From: Saccharopolyspora shandongensis
GTDB lineage: Bacteria; Actinomycetota; Actinomycetes; Mycobacteriales; Pseudonocardiaceae
Length of the DNA stretch: 64,000 nucleotides
Reading direction: 5' to 3'
Assembly (NCBI RefSeq): GCF_900106995.1
Contig: NZ_FNOK01000022.1
Location: forward strand, 62,001-126,000
The notes under the pieces were generated by a model that was given only the letters and a program-made list of their open reading frames with translations, did no database searches and was not told the DNA's origin. Each line of letters begins with the position of its first letter. The stretch's first letter is position 1. This document shows positions 38,641-47,447 of this stretch, piece by piece. The translations under genes were made by a program, and so were the position numbers.

Positions 38641-39312
38641 ATGCCTGGATTGGACGGCTTCGGCATCCGCGCTCGCCTCGACGAGGCGCGGCTGTACCTG
38701 TGCACCGACGCGCGCACCGAGCGCGGTGATCTCGCGGAGTTCGCGGACGCCGCCTTGGCCGGCGGGGTCGACATCATCCAGCTGCGGGACAAGAACCCGA
38801 ACGGCTCCCCGCTGGAGGCCCGCCACGAGCTGGCGGCGCTGGAGGTGCTGGCCGAGGCCTGCCTGCGGCACGGCGCCCTGCTCTCGGTCAACGACCGCGC
38901 CGACGTCGCGATGGCCGCCGAGGCCGACATCCTGCACCTCGGGCAGGACGACCTGCCGGTGGAGATCGCCCGGCGCATCGTCGGCGAGCACGTCGCGATC
39001 GGTCGGTCGACGCACGACGTGGTGCAGGCGGACGCCGCCGCGATCGAGCCCGGCGTGGACTACTTCTGCACCGGCCCGGTGTGGACGACGCCGACCAAGC
39101 CGGGCCGCTCGGCGGCCGGGCTGGAGCTGGTGGAGCACGCCGCGGAGCACCGCGGCCACGGCCGGCCGTGGTTCGCGATCGGCGGCATCGGCCCGGACAA
39201 CCTGGACCAGGCCCTCAAGGCCGGCGCGGAGCGGGTCGTCGTGGTCCGCGCGATCACGGAGGCCGAGGACCCGCGCGCCGCGGCCCGCGAGCTCCGCGAT
39301 CGCCTGCCGTAA
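38641..39312 (+). CDS. thiE: Thiamine-phosphate synthase ThiE
   Basis: 223 residues. Joins HMP-PP and thiazole phosphate. Visible: YLCTDARTERGDLAEF (actinobacterial form), GGVDIIQLRDKN, LLSVNDRADVA, DILHLGQDDLP, IGRSTHDV and YFCTGPVWTTPTKPGRSAAG, then FAIGGIG and RVVVVRAI. Pyrophosphate and phosphate contacts are intact. The ATG follows the end of repeat C by 110 bp; the ribosome site is weak (accctgtgggac). No riboswitch of its own is seen. Confidence 0.96.
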   Translation: MPGLDGFGIRARLDEARLYLCTDARTERGDLAEFADAALAGGVDIIQLRDKNPNGSPLEARHELAALEVLAEACLRHGALLSVNDRADVAMAAEADILHLGQDDLPVEIARRIVGEHVAIGRSTHDVVQADAAAIEPGVDYFCTGPVWTTPTKPGRSAAGLELVEHAAEHRGHGRPWFAIGGIGPDNLDQALKAGAERVVVVRAITEAEDPRAAARELRDRLP

Positions 39313-39345
39313 CGCCGACGGCTGAGCCTCCCCGGACGCGACGCA

Positions 39346-39368
39346 GCCCCCGGCCGGGTGCCGGGGGC
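39346..39368. terminator. Bidirectional terminator between thiE and the S1 protease
   Basis: A 9-bp G/C stem, GCCCCCGGC with GCCGGGGGC, closes on a 5-nt loop between two convergent genes. Confidence 0.7.
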
Positions 39369-39382
39369 CGGTCTGGTGGCGC

Positions 39383-40510
39383 TTACTGGGTGAGCAGAGT
39401 CAAGCCGTAGGCCTGCAGGATCTCGTTCACCGGCTGGAAGTAGGTCGTGCCGCCGGAGCTGCAGTTGCCCGAACCGCCGGAGGTCACGCCCTGGGCCTGG
39501 CTACCGGACAGCCAGGAGCCGCCCGAGTCGCCGGGCTCGGCGCAGACGTTGGTGCGGGTCAGACCGGTCACCGTGCCCTGCGGGTACTGCACGGTCTGGT
39601 TCTTGGCCTGCACCGAACCGCAGTGCCAGCCCGTGGTGGAGCCGGAGCGGCAGATGGACGCGCCCTCGGCGGACTCGTTGGAGCCCGCGACGGTGACGTT
39701 GCTGCCGTTGTACTGGTTCACCAGCGGCTGCGGGGTGTCGGCCGAGCCGACCCGGACCCAGCCGTAGTCGTTGCCCGGGAACGACGAGCCCTCGAACTGG
39801 CCGGCGGGCTGCGAGGTGGAGTCGCCGGCGTTGCCGCAGTGCCCGGCGGTCACGAATCCGCCCTGCACCGAGAATCCGACGGAGCAGCGGGAGCCGCTGC
39901 CGATGTAGTAGGCGTTGCCGCCGATGACATCGGCGTAGGTGCGGGGGTCCTCCAGCGATTCGGTGACGCGCACCGCATCCGTGAGGACCCCGGAGGCGTG
40001 CACGAACTGCGCCGCGTCGGGCGCGGTGCCCGGCCGGGTGGTGAGGACGACGGAGTTCCCCTGGCCGTGGACGTACCAGCCGGAGACGCCCTGCGGGGCC
40101 GTCTCGCTGCGCTCGTTGAGTCCTTCGACGACCCCGTTGAGCTGCTCCATGCTGTAAACGACGAGCTTCGGCTCGGCGCCGGCCGCGCGCACCTCGTCGA
40201 AGCGGGCCTCGTCGGTGACGCCGACGACGAGCTTGCCGAGCGCCGGGTCGAAGTAGGACCCGCCGAAGGTGCTGCCCAGCGTGCCGCGCAGGCGCTCATC
40301 GGCCTCGCCGGCGGCGGCTTCCTGGTCGAGCCGTTGGAGGGCCTGGTCGCGGTCCAGGCCGAAGTCGCGCTGCATCGCGTCGAGCAGAGTCGCCGTCTCT
40401 GCCGCGGGCGGCGCGGTTGCGGTCGCGGTGGCAGGCATGGTCAACGCGGCCACCGTTCCCGCCGCCAACATCACGGTCCCGGCCATCCGGGCCGCGAGTC
40501 TGCGCTTCAT
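39383..40510 (-). CDS. Secreted S1-family serine protease, streptogrisin/alpha-lytic type
   Basis: 375 residues. A Sec signal (about 1-31, RLAARMAGTVMLAAGTVAAL) is followed by a propeptide (about 32-190) of the alpha-lytic protease kind that helps folding, then the mature protease starting near ADVIGGNAYYI. The triad is His224 (TAGHCG), Asp248 (NDYGWV) and Ser329 (GDSGGSW). Six cysteines can form three disulfides. It will be extracellular and self-processed. ATG is set by gagggagac 7 nt upstream. It probably serves nutrient scavenging. Confidence 0.94.
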   Translation of the reverse strand: MKRRLAARMAGTVMLAAGTVAALTMPATATATAPPAAETATLLDAMQRDFGLDRDQALQRLDQEAAAGEADERLRGTLGSTFGGSYFDPALGKLVVGVTDEARFDEVRAAGAEPKLVVYSMEQLNGVVEGLNERSETAPQGVSGWYVHGQGNSVVLTTRPGTAPDAAQFVHASGVLTDAVRVTESLEDPRTYADVIGGNAYYIGSGSRCSVGFSVQGGFVTAGHCGNAGDSTSQPAGQFEGSSFPGNDYGWVRVGSADTPQPLVNQYNGSNVTVAGSNESAEGASICRSGSTTGWHCGSVQAKNQTVQYPQGTVTGLTRTNVCAEPGDSGGSWLSGSQAQGVTSGGSGNCSSGGTTYFQPVNEILQAYGLTLLTQ

Positions 40511-40612
40511 CTGATGTCTCCCTCTTCGTGAGCTGGATCTCATCGCCCCGTCGCCAATCCAGTATCAGAGGAGAACATCAGTCCCACATCCGCCTTTCGC
40601 CCCATTCGCCCA

Positions 40613-40657
40613 AAACGCCCCCTGCGCAACACCATCGAGGTAGCGCAGGAGGCGTTT
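40613..40657 (-). terminator. Terminator of the membrane-protein gene upstream of the S1 protease
   Basis: A 15-bp stem with one mismatch (AAACGCCTCCTGCGC with GCGCAGGGGGCGTTT) and a 15-nt loop ends in gcgtttt on the minus strand, 12 bp after the preceding stop. Confidence 0.8.
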
Positions 40658-40669
40658 GACCTGGTTTTT

Positions 40670-41602
40670 CTATCCCCCAGAAGAAGACTGACGCGACTCG
40701 CCTGTCTCGAGGGGCAGCTCGAGGTGACCCGATTCCGGCGCCTGGCTGGGCCGTTCGGCCATGGTCGGCGCCTGCGTCGGCTGCTCCCGGGTGGGCGTCG
40801 GGTTTTCCGCGGTCGGCGGCACCGTCGGCTGCTGCGTCGGCGTCGCCTCGGTCGTCGGCTGCGGCTGCTGGGTCGGGGTCTCCCTCGGCTTCGTCGGCTC
40901 GGTCGGGACGCTGGGCGCGCGCTGCTCGTCGCGGTGCAGCACCTGACCGAGCGTGGTACCGCCGTCACCGCCGGAGAGCGGTTTCCCCGTCACTCCTTCG
41001 AATCCGGTGACGATCAGCATGCTCAGCACGAACACCGCGGCGCAGCTCGCGGCCACCATGGCCCACCGGACGTGGCGCTTGCGCCGGTCGGCGGGCGGCT
41101 TCGCGACCGCGACGACCTCGGTCGCCTGCCCCGCCTCGGCCACGTTCAGCATGCGGGTCGCCGCGTCGATGTCGATCTTCGCCGTGCGGTCCTCGTCCAC
41201 GACCGTTTCCCCGCCCGGCCAATGCATTCCGGGCGCCAGACGGATCTGCCGCGTCGCCTCGACGGATTCGTCCTTTTTGGACACGTAGCGCGCGACGGTG
41301 GTCCGCCGGAGCTTCAGCGCCGAGGCCTTCGCGGCGGCGTGCACCGCCTTCTCCTTCGCGCTGTCGAACGACCGCTGGTAGAGCGCCCCGCCCACGGTGA
41401 TCACCACGCTCGTCAGCGCGGCACCGATCAGGGTGCCCGCCACGCCGAGCCGGGATCCCAGGAAGGCCGCCGTCACCGAGGCCAGCGCCGCCCCCGCGAC
41501 CTGGGTCGGCGACACGTCGGCCTTCTTGGACTTCTTGGCCTCCTCGCCCGGCTCCTGCTCGTCCGGCTCCTCTTTGCGCCTGACCTCTTTCTCGCTGACC
41601 AT
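40670..41602 (-). CDS. Membrane protein of unknown function with Thr/Pro-rich tail
   Basis: 310 residues from ATG 41602, chosen for gtgggagcg upstream. A charged start (KEVRRKEEPDEQEPGEEAKK) precedes a hydrophobic region (about 30-75) with one or two helices, a long basic/acidic cytoplasmic section, another helix (about 180-203, WAMVAASCAAVFVLSMLIV) and an outer tail rich in Pro, Thr and Gln (TPTQQPQPTTEATPTQQP). No known domain is recognised. The layout resembles other actinobacterial surface-stalk proteins. Confidence 0.75.
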   Translation of the reverse strand: MVSEKEVRRKEEPDEQEPGEEAKKSKKADVSPTQVAGAALASVTAAFLGSRLGVAGTLIGAALTSVVITVGGALYQRSFDSAKEKAVHAAAKASALKLRRTTVARYVSKKDESVEATRQIRLAPGMHWPGGETVVDEDRTAKIDIDAATRMLNVAEAGQATEVVAVAKPPADRRKRHVRWAMVAASCAAVFVLSMLIVTGFEGVTGKPLSGGDGGTTLGQVLHRDEQRAPSVPTEPTKPRETPTQQPQPTTEATPTQQPTVPPTAENPTPTREQPTQAPTMAERPSQAPESGHLELPLETGESRQSSSGG

Positions 41603-41727
41603 CGCTCCCACGCTCTTGAACGCACTCTCTCCCTGAACGGTCCAACGGGCGAACACGAGCGTTTTCTCCAGATCGTTGCCAAACCGTGAGGACTCCCACT
41701 TCGCGTAACGCGGCCGACAACGACGAA

Positions 41728-41750
41728 GGGCACCCCGATCCGGGGTGCCC
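41728..41750 (-). terminator. Hairpin in the spacer downstream of dasR
   Basis: GGGCACCCC pairs with its complement around gatc, directly beyond repeat copy E on the side away from dasR. It is the best terminator candidate for dasR. Confidence 0.6.
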
Positions 41751-41767
41751 TATCGCACGTCTTTGCT

Positions 41768-41993
41768 CTTTGAAGCGGCGTCAGCCGCTTAGCCCACCCT
41801 CGCAACTCGCACCGCCGCGGGTTCTCAGACTGGGCCCGCCCTTCGGGGGCTACTGGGCGAGGCCAGTCCCCGATGCCGCGTATTGGTCATACGTAAGTCG
41901 GGGATCCCGGAGTCCAGACGGCGGCCGTAACTCCCGCAGGGGGGCCGCCACCCGCACCGCCACGCAAGGCGAGTCTGGAAACAGGTTTCTCAG
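41768..41993 (+). repeat. Structured intergenic repeat, copy E
   Basis: It runs to within 3 bp of the dasR stop and fills most of the 393-bp gap. It contains AAGCGGC-gtca-GCCGCTT, gcaccgccgcgggttctcag, the central hairpin CGTAT/ATACG over CCCCGA/TCGGGG and the conserved block taactcccgcag with ccgccacccgcaccgccacg. It has no CAGTTTCAATTGAGG ends, so it belongs with copy C. Stem changes against copy A are compensated. Confidence 0.87.
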
Positions 41994-41995
41994 GC

Positions 41996-42751
41996 TCAGT
42001 TGGGTGGGTTGAGGCGGGCGACGAACTTGTAGCGGTCGCCCCGGTAGATGGAGCGCACCCACTCGACCGGGCGCCCCTCGGTGTCGAAGGAGTGCCGGGA
42101 CAGCAGCAGCATCGGCAGGCCCACGTCGGAGCCGAGCAGTTCCGCCTCCTCCGGGCTGGCCAGCGCGGTCTCGATGGTCTCCTCCGCGTGCCCCAGCTCT
42201 ACCTCGAAGCTCTCGCGGAGCACCTGGTAGAGCGAACCGCCGGACTCCAGCCGGGTGGTCAGCCCGCGGAACCGGGTCAGCGGCAGGTGGGTGGTCTCGA
42301 TGGCCATCGGCTCGCCGTCGGCCAGCCGCAGCCGGCGCAGCCGCAGCACGGTCGAACTCGGCTTGGTCCCGAGCAGCTCGGCCAGCTCCTCCGCGGCCGG
42401 TTCCTCGACGACCTCCAGCAGCCGGGAGGTGGGCTGGCGGCCCTGGGCGCGCATGTCCTCGGTGTAGCTGCTCAGCTGCAGCCGCTGGGCGACCTTCGGC
42501 TTCGCCGCGAAGGTGCCCTTGCCCTGCACCCGCAGCAGCCGGCCCTCCACGGTGAGCTCGGCCAGCGCTTGGCGCACCGTGGTGCGGGAGACGTCGAACT
42601 CGGCGGCCAGCGAGCGTTCGGTAGGAATCGGCGCACCGGGCGGCAGGGATCGGAGCATGTCCAACAGGTGCTGCTTGAGCCCCCAGTACTTCGGTTCGCG
42701 TTGTGCGCGTCCGGGCGAGTCCGCCCCACCGGACACGGACGTTTCGAGCAT
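41996..42751 (-). CDS. dasR: GntR/HutC-family regulator DasR
   Basis: 251 residues. The winged-helix domain (about 20-90) shows KYWGLKQHLLDML, IPTERSLAAEFDVSRTTVRQAL and RVQGKGTFAA; the rest is a UTRA sugar-phosphate sensor domain. In Streptomyces DasR binds glucosamine-6-P and represses GlcNAc and chitin genes. Here it is divergent from dasA with a matching operator in between, as in Streptomyces. ATG 42751 has AGGAGG 5 nt upstream, which decides the start. Confidence 0.93.
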   Translation of the reverse strand: MLETSVSGGADSPGRAQREPKYWGLKQHLLDMLRSLPPGAPIPTERSLAAEFDVSRTTVRQALAELTVEGRLLRVQGKGTFAAKPKVAQRLQLSSYTEDMRAQGRQPTSRLLEVVEEPAAEELAELLGTKPSSTVLRLRRLRLADGEPMAIETTHLPLTRFRGLTTRLESGGSLYQVLRESFEVELGHAEETIETALASPEEAELLGSDVGLPMLLLSRHSFDTEGRPVEWVRSIYRGDRYKFVARLNPPN

Positions 42752-42988
42752 CGTTCCTCCTACCACCGCAACCTTGCCGCCGTTGTTCCGCTCCCCGAGG
42801 CGTCGAGTCGCCGGCCTGCCGAGTCCTGATACCTCAGCATGCCCGAAAGTCGGCCGCCTGAACGCCGGTGGCGGCGACGCGCTGACGCGGCGAGCCGGCG
42901 CCCGAAGATCAAGCCAGCCTTATGCGTGCATGAACAGTAGCGCCGAAAAGTCTTGACATCGCGTGCCCCACGCCACAATCTTGCTCGC

Positions 42989-43004
42989 ATTGGTCTACAC
43001 CAAA
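42989..43004. promoter_or_regulatory. DasR operator (dre site) in the dasR-dasA spacer
   Basis: ATTGGTCTACACCAAA fits the DasR consensus ACTGGTCTAGACCACT at the TGGTCTA.ACCA core. It lies 70 bp before the dasA start in the 323-bp divergent spacer. Binding would control dasABC and probably dasR itself. Confidence 0.88.
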
Positions 43005-43074
43005 GTTAGGCGGGTGCTCGGCCCCGACGGCGAGCCCCCGCGGCTCCGCGCCGGCGCGGAGGAAGGGGCGAACG

Positions 43075-44343
43075 TTGAAGACCTGGAAGGCGCTCGCAGC
43101 AGCCGCTGCGTTGTCGTTGACCCTCGCTGGTTGCGGCGGCGGAGCCGGCGCGAGCGACAACAAGCTGACCGTCTGGCTGATGGACGGCTCGGCACCCGAC
43201 GTCCTGATCGAAGAGCTCAACAAGGAGTTCGAGCAGAGCCACCCGGGCATGAAGGTGGACTACCAGATCCAGCAGTGGAACGGCATCCAGGACCGCCTGA
43301 CCACCGCTCTGACCAGCAACGACCCGCCGGACGTGATCGAGCTCGGGAACAGCCAGACCGCGCAGTTCTCCTCCGAGGGCACGCTGCTGGACCTCACCGC
43401 GGACGCCGGCGGCATGGGCAAGTCGCAGTGGGTACCGGCGCTCGCCGAGTCCGGCGCGTGGGAGGGCAAGCAGTACGGCGTGCCGTTCTACGCCGCCAAC
43501 CGCGTCGTCGTCTACAACAAGGAGCTGTTCCAGCAGGCGGGCATCACCCAGCTGCCGGCCAACCGCGAGGAGCTGCTCGCCGCGATCACCAAGCTGGAGC
43601 AGACCCACGGCGCGGACCCCGACTTCCAGTCGCTCTACCTGCCCGGCCAGTCCTGGTACGCGCTGCTGTCGTTCATCTGGGACTCCGGCGGTGACATCGC
43701 GACCGGCCAGGGCGCGGAGTACAAGGGCGCGCTGGACACCCCGCAGACCCGCGAGGGCGTCGAGTACTACCAGCAGCTGTTCAAGACCTCGGCCACGTCC
43801 GCCCCGGCCGACACCGACGAGGCCGAGCCGCAGCAGGCCGAGGTGTACGCCAAGGGCAAGGTCGCGATGATGATCGCGCTGCCGTGGGAGGTGCAGACCG
43901 CCGCGAAGACCAACCCGAAGATCACCGAGCTCTCCGGCGCCTTCCCGATCCCGTCGAAGTTCCCGGGCAAGACCGCGCCGGTGTTCCTCGGCGGCTCCAA
44001 CCTGGCGATCCCGGGCGGCAGCGCCGACGCCAACGCCGCCAAGGACTGGCTGAAGCTGCTGACCAGCCAGAAGTACCAGACCAAGCTCGCCGACAGCGGC
44101 GTCGTGCCGGGTGCCTCGCAGGACACCAGCGCGCTGGCGAAGAACCCGGTCAGCGCCGCGATGGCCATCGCATCGAAGGACGGCAAGGTGCCGCCGCCGG
44201 TGCCGCAGTGGGCGGCCATCGAGTCCGGGCAGAACCCGCTCAAGGACATGATGACGGCCGTGCTGACCGGCCAGAAGACGGTCGTCGACGCCACCTTGGA
44301 GGCGAACGACAAGATCACCCGATTGCTGGCGGCGAACAACTGA
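43075..44343 (+). CDS. dasA: Sugar ABC transporter substrate-binding lipoprotein DasA
   Basis: 422 residues from a TTG start (ggaggaaggggcgaacg precedes it). The lipobox LAGC is at about residue 20, so the protein is anchored on the outer face of the membrane. It is a family-1 solute-binding protein with LTVWLMDGSAPDVLIEELNKEFEQ and IELGNSQTAQF. By position and neighbours it is DasA, which binds chitobiose in Streptomyces; the exact ligand here is inferred. It is first in dasA-dasB-dasC. Confidence 0.92.
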   Translation: MKTWKALAAAAALSLTLAGCGGGAGASDNKLTVWLMDGSAPDVLIEELNKEFEQSHPGMKVDYQIQQWNGIQDRLTTALTSNDPPDVIELGNSQTAQFSSEGTLLDLTADAGGMGKSQWVPALAESGAWEGKQYGVPFYAANRVVVYNKELFQQAGITQLPANREELLAAITKLEQTHGADPDFQSLYLPGQSWYALLSFIWDSGGDIATGQGAEYKGALDTPQTREGVEYYQQLFKTSATSAPADTDEAEPQQAEVYAKGKVAMMIALPWEVQTAAKTNPKITELSGAFPIPSKFPGKTAPVFLGGSNLAIPGGSADANAAKDWLKLLTSQKYQTKLADSGVVPGASQDTSALAKNPVSAAMAIASKDGKVPPPVPQWAAIESGQNPLKDMMTAVLTGQKTVVDATLEANDKITRLLAANN

Positions 44344-44345
44344 TC

Positions 44346-45311
44346 ATGACCGCTACGCACACCCGCCCGGCGCCGGGCACCGCGGGTTCGCCCGTGGTGC
44401 CCGGCGCTCGGCGCCGCCCGCGAGTCCGGGAAGCGATGCCGTACCTGCTGCTCGCTCCCGCGGTGCTCGCGCTGATCGCACTGCTCGGCTGGCCCGCGGT
44501 GAACGTGGTCGTGACCAGCTTCCGCAAGCTCGACCTCGGCGAGCTCACCCGCGGCGAGTTCACCTGGATCGGCTTCGACAACTACGCGCAGATCCTCGGC
44601 AACCCCGAGTTCTGGACCGTCACGCTCCGGACCGTGGTGTTCACCTCGTCCATCGTGGCGGCCACCGTGCTGACGGCACTGCTGCTGGCGCTGCTGATGA
44701 AGCACGTGCCGGTGGTTCCGCGGGTGGTGCTGCAGGTCAGCCTGCTGCTCGCATGGGCCATGCCGCAGCTGGCCGCGACCACGGTGTTCCAGTGGATCTT
44801 CGACCAGCAGTACGGGATCCTGAACAAGACGCTGGTGCTGCTCGGCTTCGAGTCCTTCGCCGGGCACTCCTGGTTCGCCACCGGCGCGAGCACGCTGACC
44901 GTGGTCGGCATCCTGATCACCTGGCAGGCCGTGCCGTTCGTGGCGATGACGCTGTACGCCGCGCTGCTCGGGGTGCCCAAGGACCTCTACGAATCGGCCG
45001 GGATCGACGGCGCCAGCGGCTGGCAGACGTTCACGGCGATCACCTGGCCGCAGCTCAAGCCGGTGCTGATGATCGTGACGTTCCTGTCGGTGTTGTGGGA
45101 CTTCAAGGTGTTCTCGCAGGTGTGGGCGATGCGCGAGGGCGGCCCGAGCGGCGGGAGCACGACGCTGCCGGTCATGCAGTACCTCGAAGGCATCGCGGGC
45201 AAGCACTTCGGCGCCGCCGCCGCGGTCAGCGTGCTGATGGTGCTCGTGCTCGTCGTCGTCTGCGCCCAGTACCTGCGGCTGCTGCTGCGCTCCCAGGAGG
45301 TGGACCTGTGA
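44346..45311 (+). CDS. dasB: Sugar ABC transporter permease DasB
   Basis: 321 residues with six membrane helices and the permease EAA motif ESAGIDGASGWQTFTAITWPQL (about 216-237). MalF-type. It starts 2 bp after the dasA stop and overlaps dasC by 4 bp. With DasC it forms the channel for sugar uptake. No ATPase gene is adjacent; a shared MsiK-type ATPase from elsewhere is expected, as in Streptomyces. Confidence 0.92.
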   Translation: MTATHTRPAPGTAGSPVVPGARRRPRVREAMPYLLLAPAVLALIALLGWPAVNVVVTSFRKLDLGELTRGEFTWIGFDNYAQILGNPEFWTVTLRTVVFTSSIVAATVLTALLLALLMKHVPVVPRVVLQVSLLLAWAMPQLAATTVFQWIFDQQYGILNKTLVLLGFESFAGHSWFATGASTLTVVGILITWQAVPFVAMTLYAALLGVPKDLYESAGIDGASGWQTFTAITWPQLKPVLMIVTFLSVLWDFKVFSQVWAMREGGPSGGSTTLPVMQYLEGIAGKHFGAAAAVSVLMVLVLVVVCAQYLRLLLRSQEVDL

Positions 45312-46144
45312 GGAGTGGAGCCGTGAGGATCCGCCGGATCGGGCTGTCCGCGCTGGCGCTGGCCATCGCGGTGATCTTCGTGTTCCCGACGTACTGGATG
45401 TTCGCCAGCTCGTTCAAGCCGCGCGGCGAAGTGCTGTCCACGTCCTACGACCTGGTGCCGAGCACGGTCACGCTGCAGAACTACGCGACCGCGCTGTTCG
45501 GCTCGGACTTCCTGCGCTACCTGGGCAACAGCCTGCTGGTCACGCTCACCGCGGTGGCGTGCTCGCTGGTCGCGGGCACCCTGGCGGCGCTGGCGATGAG
45601 CCGGTTCCGGTTCCGCGGCCGCAAGGGCTTCCTGATGCTGGTGCTGGTCGCGCAGATGGTGCCGTTCGAGGCGCTGATGGTGCCGATGTTCCTGTTCATG
45701 CGGGACCTCGGGCTGCTGAACAAGCTGCCGTCGCTGATCCTGGTGTACTGGGTCACGACGCTGCCGTTCACCATCTGGTCGCTGCGCGGCTTCATCGACG
45801 GGATCCCGATGGACCTGGAGGAGGCCGCCATGGTGGACGGCTGCGGGCGGGCCGAGGCGTTCCGCCGCGTCACGCTGCCGCTGCTGGGGCCGGGCCTGGT
45901 GGCCACCTCGGTGTTCGCGTTCATCACCGCGTGGAACGAGTTCCTGTACGCGCTGATCTTCATGCGTTCCCAGGACCTCCAGACGCTGCCGGTGTTCCTG
46001 CAGAGCTTCCAGAACGCGTTCGGCACCGACTGGGGCGCCACGATGGCCTCCGCGACCCTGTTCACGCTGCCCGTCCTGGTGTTCTTCCTGGCGGTTCAGC
46101 GGAAGATGGTGTCGGGCGTCACTGCGGGCGCCGTCAAGGGCTGA
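45308..46144 (+). CDS. dasC: Sugar ABC transporter permease DasC
   Basis: 278 residues, MalG-type permease with six helices and the EAA motif EEAAMVDGCGRAEAFRRVTLPLL. The GTG at 45308 overlaps the dasB stop (GTGA) and has AGGAGG 8 nt upstream; a second GTG at 45323 is possible. Its partner is DasB. A DasR operator follows within 6 bp of its stop, placing the next gene under separate control. Confidence 0.92.
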   Translation: MRSGAVRIRRIGLSALALAIAVIFVFPTYWMFASSFKPRGEVLSTSYDLVPSTVTLQNYATALFGSDFLRYLGNSLLVTLTAVACSLVAGTLAALAMSRFRFRGRKGFLMLVLVAQMVPFEALMVPMFLFMRDLGLLNKLPSLILVYWVTTLPFTIWSLRGFIDGIPMDLEEAAMVDGCGRAEAFRRVTLPLLGPGLVATSVFAFITAWNEFLYALIFMRSQDLQTLPVFLQSFQNAFGTDWGATMASATLFTLPVLVFFLAVQRKMVSGVTAGAVKG

Positions 46145-46149
46145 GTAAG

Positions 46150-46165
46150 ATTGGTCTAGACCTAC
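46150..46165 (+). promoter_or_regulatory. DasR operator (dre site) upstream of the SIS gene
   Basis: ATTGGTCTAGACCTAC contains the palindromic core TGGTCTAGACC of the DasR consensus. It lies 20 bp before the chosen ATG of the SIS-domain gene and just after the dasC stop. Confidence 0.88.
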
Positions 46166-46184
46166 ATCTGAAGGGATGGACCCG

Positions 46185-47225
46185 ATGACCGCCACCCCCG
46201 GTCGCCACATGACCGACGAGATCAGCCAGCAACCCGCGATCTTCGCCGACCTGCTGGCCGGCCGGGACGCGATCGCCGAGGTGGCCGCGAAGATCGCGGA
46301 ACGCCGGCCGCGCTTCGCGCTGCTGGCCGCCCGCGGCTCCAGCGACCACGCCGCGCTCTACGCGAAGTACCTGCTGGAAGTCCTGCTCGAAATGCCCGTC
46401 GGGCTGACGTCGCCGTCGACGACCACGCTCTACGGCGCGCAGCCGGACCTGACCGACGTGCTGCTGGTGTCGGTCAGCCAGAGCGGCGGGTCCCCGGACC
46501 TGCTGGAGGTCACCGAGTCCGGCCGGAAGCGCGGCGCGCTGACGGTCGCGGTCACCAACACCTCCGACTCGCCGCTGAACTCCGCCGCCGAGCTGTCGGT
46601 GGACATCCGGGCGGGCCGCGAGCAGGCGGTGGCCGCGACCAAGACCTACAGCGCGACGCTGCTCGCCCTGTACCTGCTCGTCGACGCGGTGCGCGGCGGG
46701 ACCGGCGCGGACGCCGAGCCGATCCCCGAGCTGGCCGCGACCGCCCTGGCCGACGGCCAGAAGATGGTGGACGACGCGGTGCGCCGCTACCGCTTCGCGG
46801 AGCGGATGGTCACCACGGGGCGCGGCTACTCGCTGGCCACCGCCTCCGAGGCGGCGCTGAAGCTCGCCGAGACCAGCTACCTCTCCGCCCGCGCCTACAG
46901 CGGCGCCGACCTGCTGCACGGCCCGGTCGCGGCGGTAGACACCGACACCGCGGTGCTCGCGCTGTGCAGCAACGGGCGTGGCGGTGATGCGATGCGCGAG
47001 GTGCTCGACGTGGTCCACGAGCGCGGCGCGGACGTCTGCGCGATCGGCTCGGCGGCCTCGGACGTGCCCGCGTCGCACCGCATCCCGGTGCCCGCCTGCG
47101 CCGAGGAGCTGGCGCCGGTGCTGGAGGTCCTGCCGGTCCAGCAGCTGGCCCTCGGGCTAGCGCTGGCCCGGGGCTTCGACCCGGACAGCCCGCGCGGCCT
47201 GAAGAAGGTCACCCGCACCCGGTGA
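46185..47225 (+). CDS. SIS-domain sugar-phosphate isomerase/deaminase (NagB2/GlmS-like)
   Basis: 346 residues. Two SIS domains (about 30-170 and 195-330) resemble the isomerase half of GlmS: LLAARGSSDHAALYAKYLLE, LLVSVSQSGGSPDLLEVTE and SEAALKLAETSYLSARAYSGADLLHGP. There is no glutaminase domain. Such proteins next to das genes are thought to deaminate glucosamine-6-P to fructose-6-P (NagB2). ATG 46185 is preferred because ATG 46176 lies too close to the AAGGG site. A dre site precedes it. Confidence 0.87.
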   Translation: MTATPGRHMTDEISQQPAIFADLLAGRDAIAEVAAKIAERRPRFALLAARGSSDHAALYAKYLLEVLLEMPVGLTSPSTTTLYGAQPDLTDVLLVSVSQSGGSPDLLEVTESGRKRGALTVAVTNTSDSPLNSAAELSVDIRAGREQAVAATKTYSATLLALYLLVDAVRGGTGADAEPIPELAATALADGQKMVDDAVRRYRFAERMVTTGRGYSLATASEAALKLAETSYLSARAYSGADLLHGPVAAVDTDTAVLALCSNGRGGDAMREVLDVVHERGADVCAIGSAASDVPASHRIPVPACAEELAPVLEVLPVQQLALGLALARGFDPDSPRGLKKVTRTR

Positions 47226-47239
47226 CCGACGGCGTTTTC

Positions 47240-47292
47240 GAAGTGAACGGCCCGTTCGCCCCACCTACCGGAGCGAACGGGCCGTTCACTTC
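47240..47292. repeat. 20-bp-stem hairpin of the GAACGG family downstream of the SIS gene
   Basis: Arm GAAGTGAACGGCCCGTTCGC (47240-47259) pairs perfectly with 47273-47292 across a 13-nt loop, 14 bp after the SIS gene stop. Each arm is itself near-palindromic (GAACGGsCCGTTC), so alternative folds exist. The same word occurs twice at 8013-8057. It probably ends the transcript. Confidence 0.75.
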
Positions 47293-47343
47293 CGCCGGCT
47301 TGGTTGCGCTGAGCGACGACATTCCGCTGCCGGGCGAGTAAAA

Positions 47344-47377
47344 GCCCGCCTCACCGAGGGGGCGGGGTGAGACGGGC
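47344..47377 (-). terminator. Terminator of the fuconolactonase-like gene
   Basis: A 12-bp stem with one mismatch (GCCCGTCTCACC with GGTGAGGCGGGC) and a 10-nt loop is followed on the minus strand by ttttactcg, 70 bp after the hydrolase stop. Confidence 0.75.
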
Positions 47378-47447
47378 ACCGCCAGGTTACGCCGAACGGA
47401 GCACGCCGCAAGCCTCGGGTCGAGCCGAACGGCAGAGTCCAAAGACC

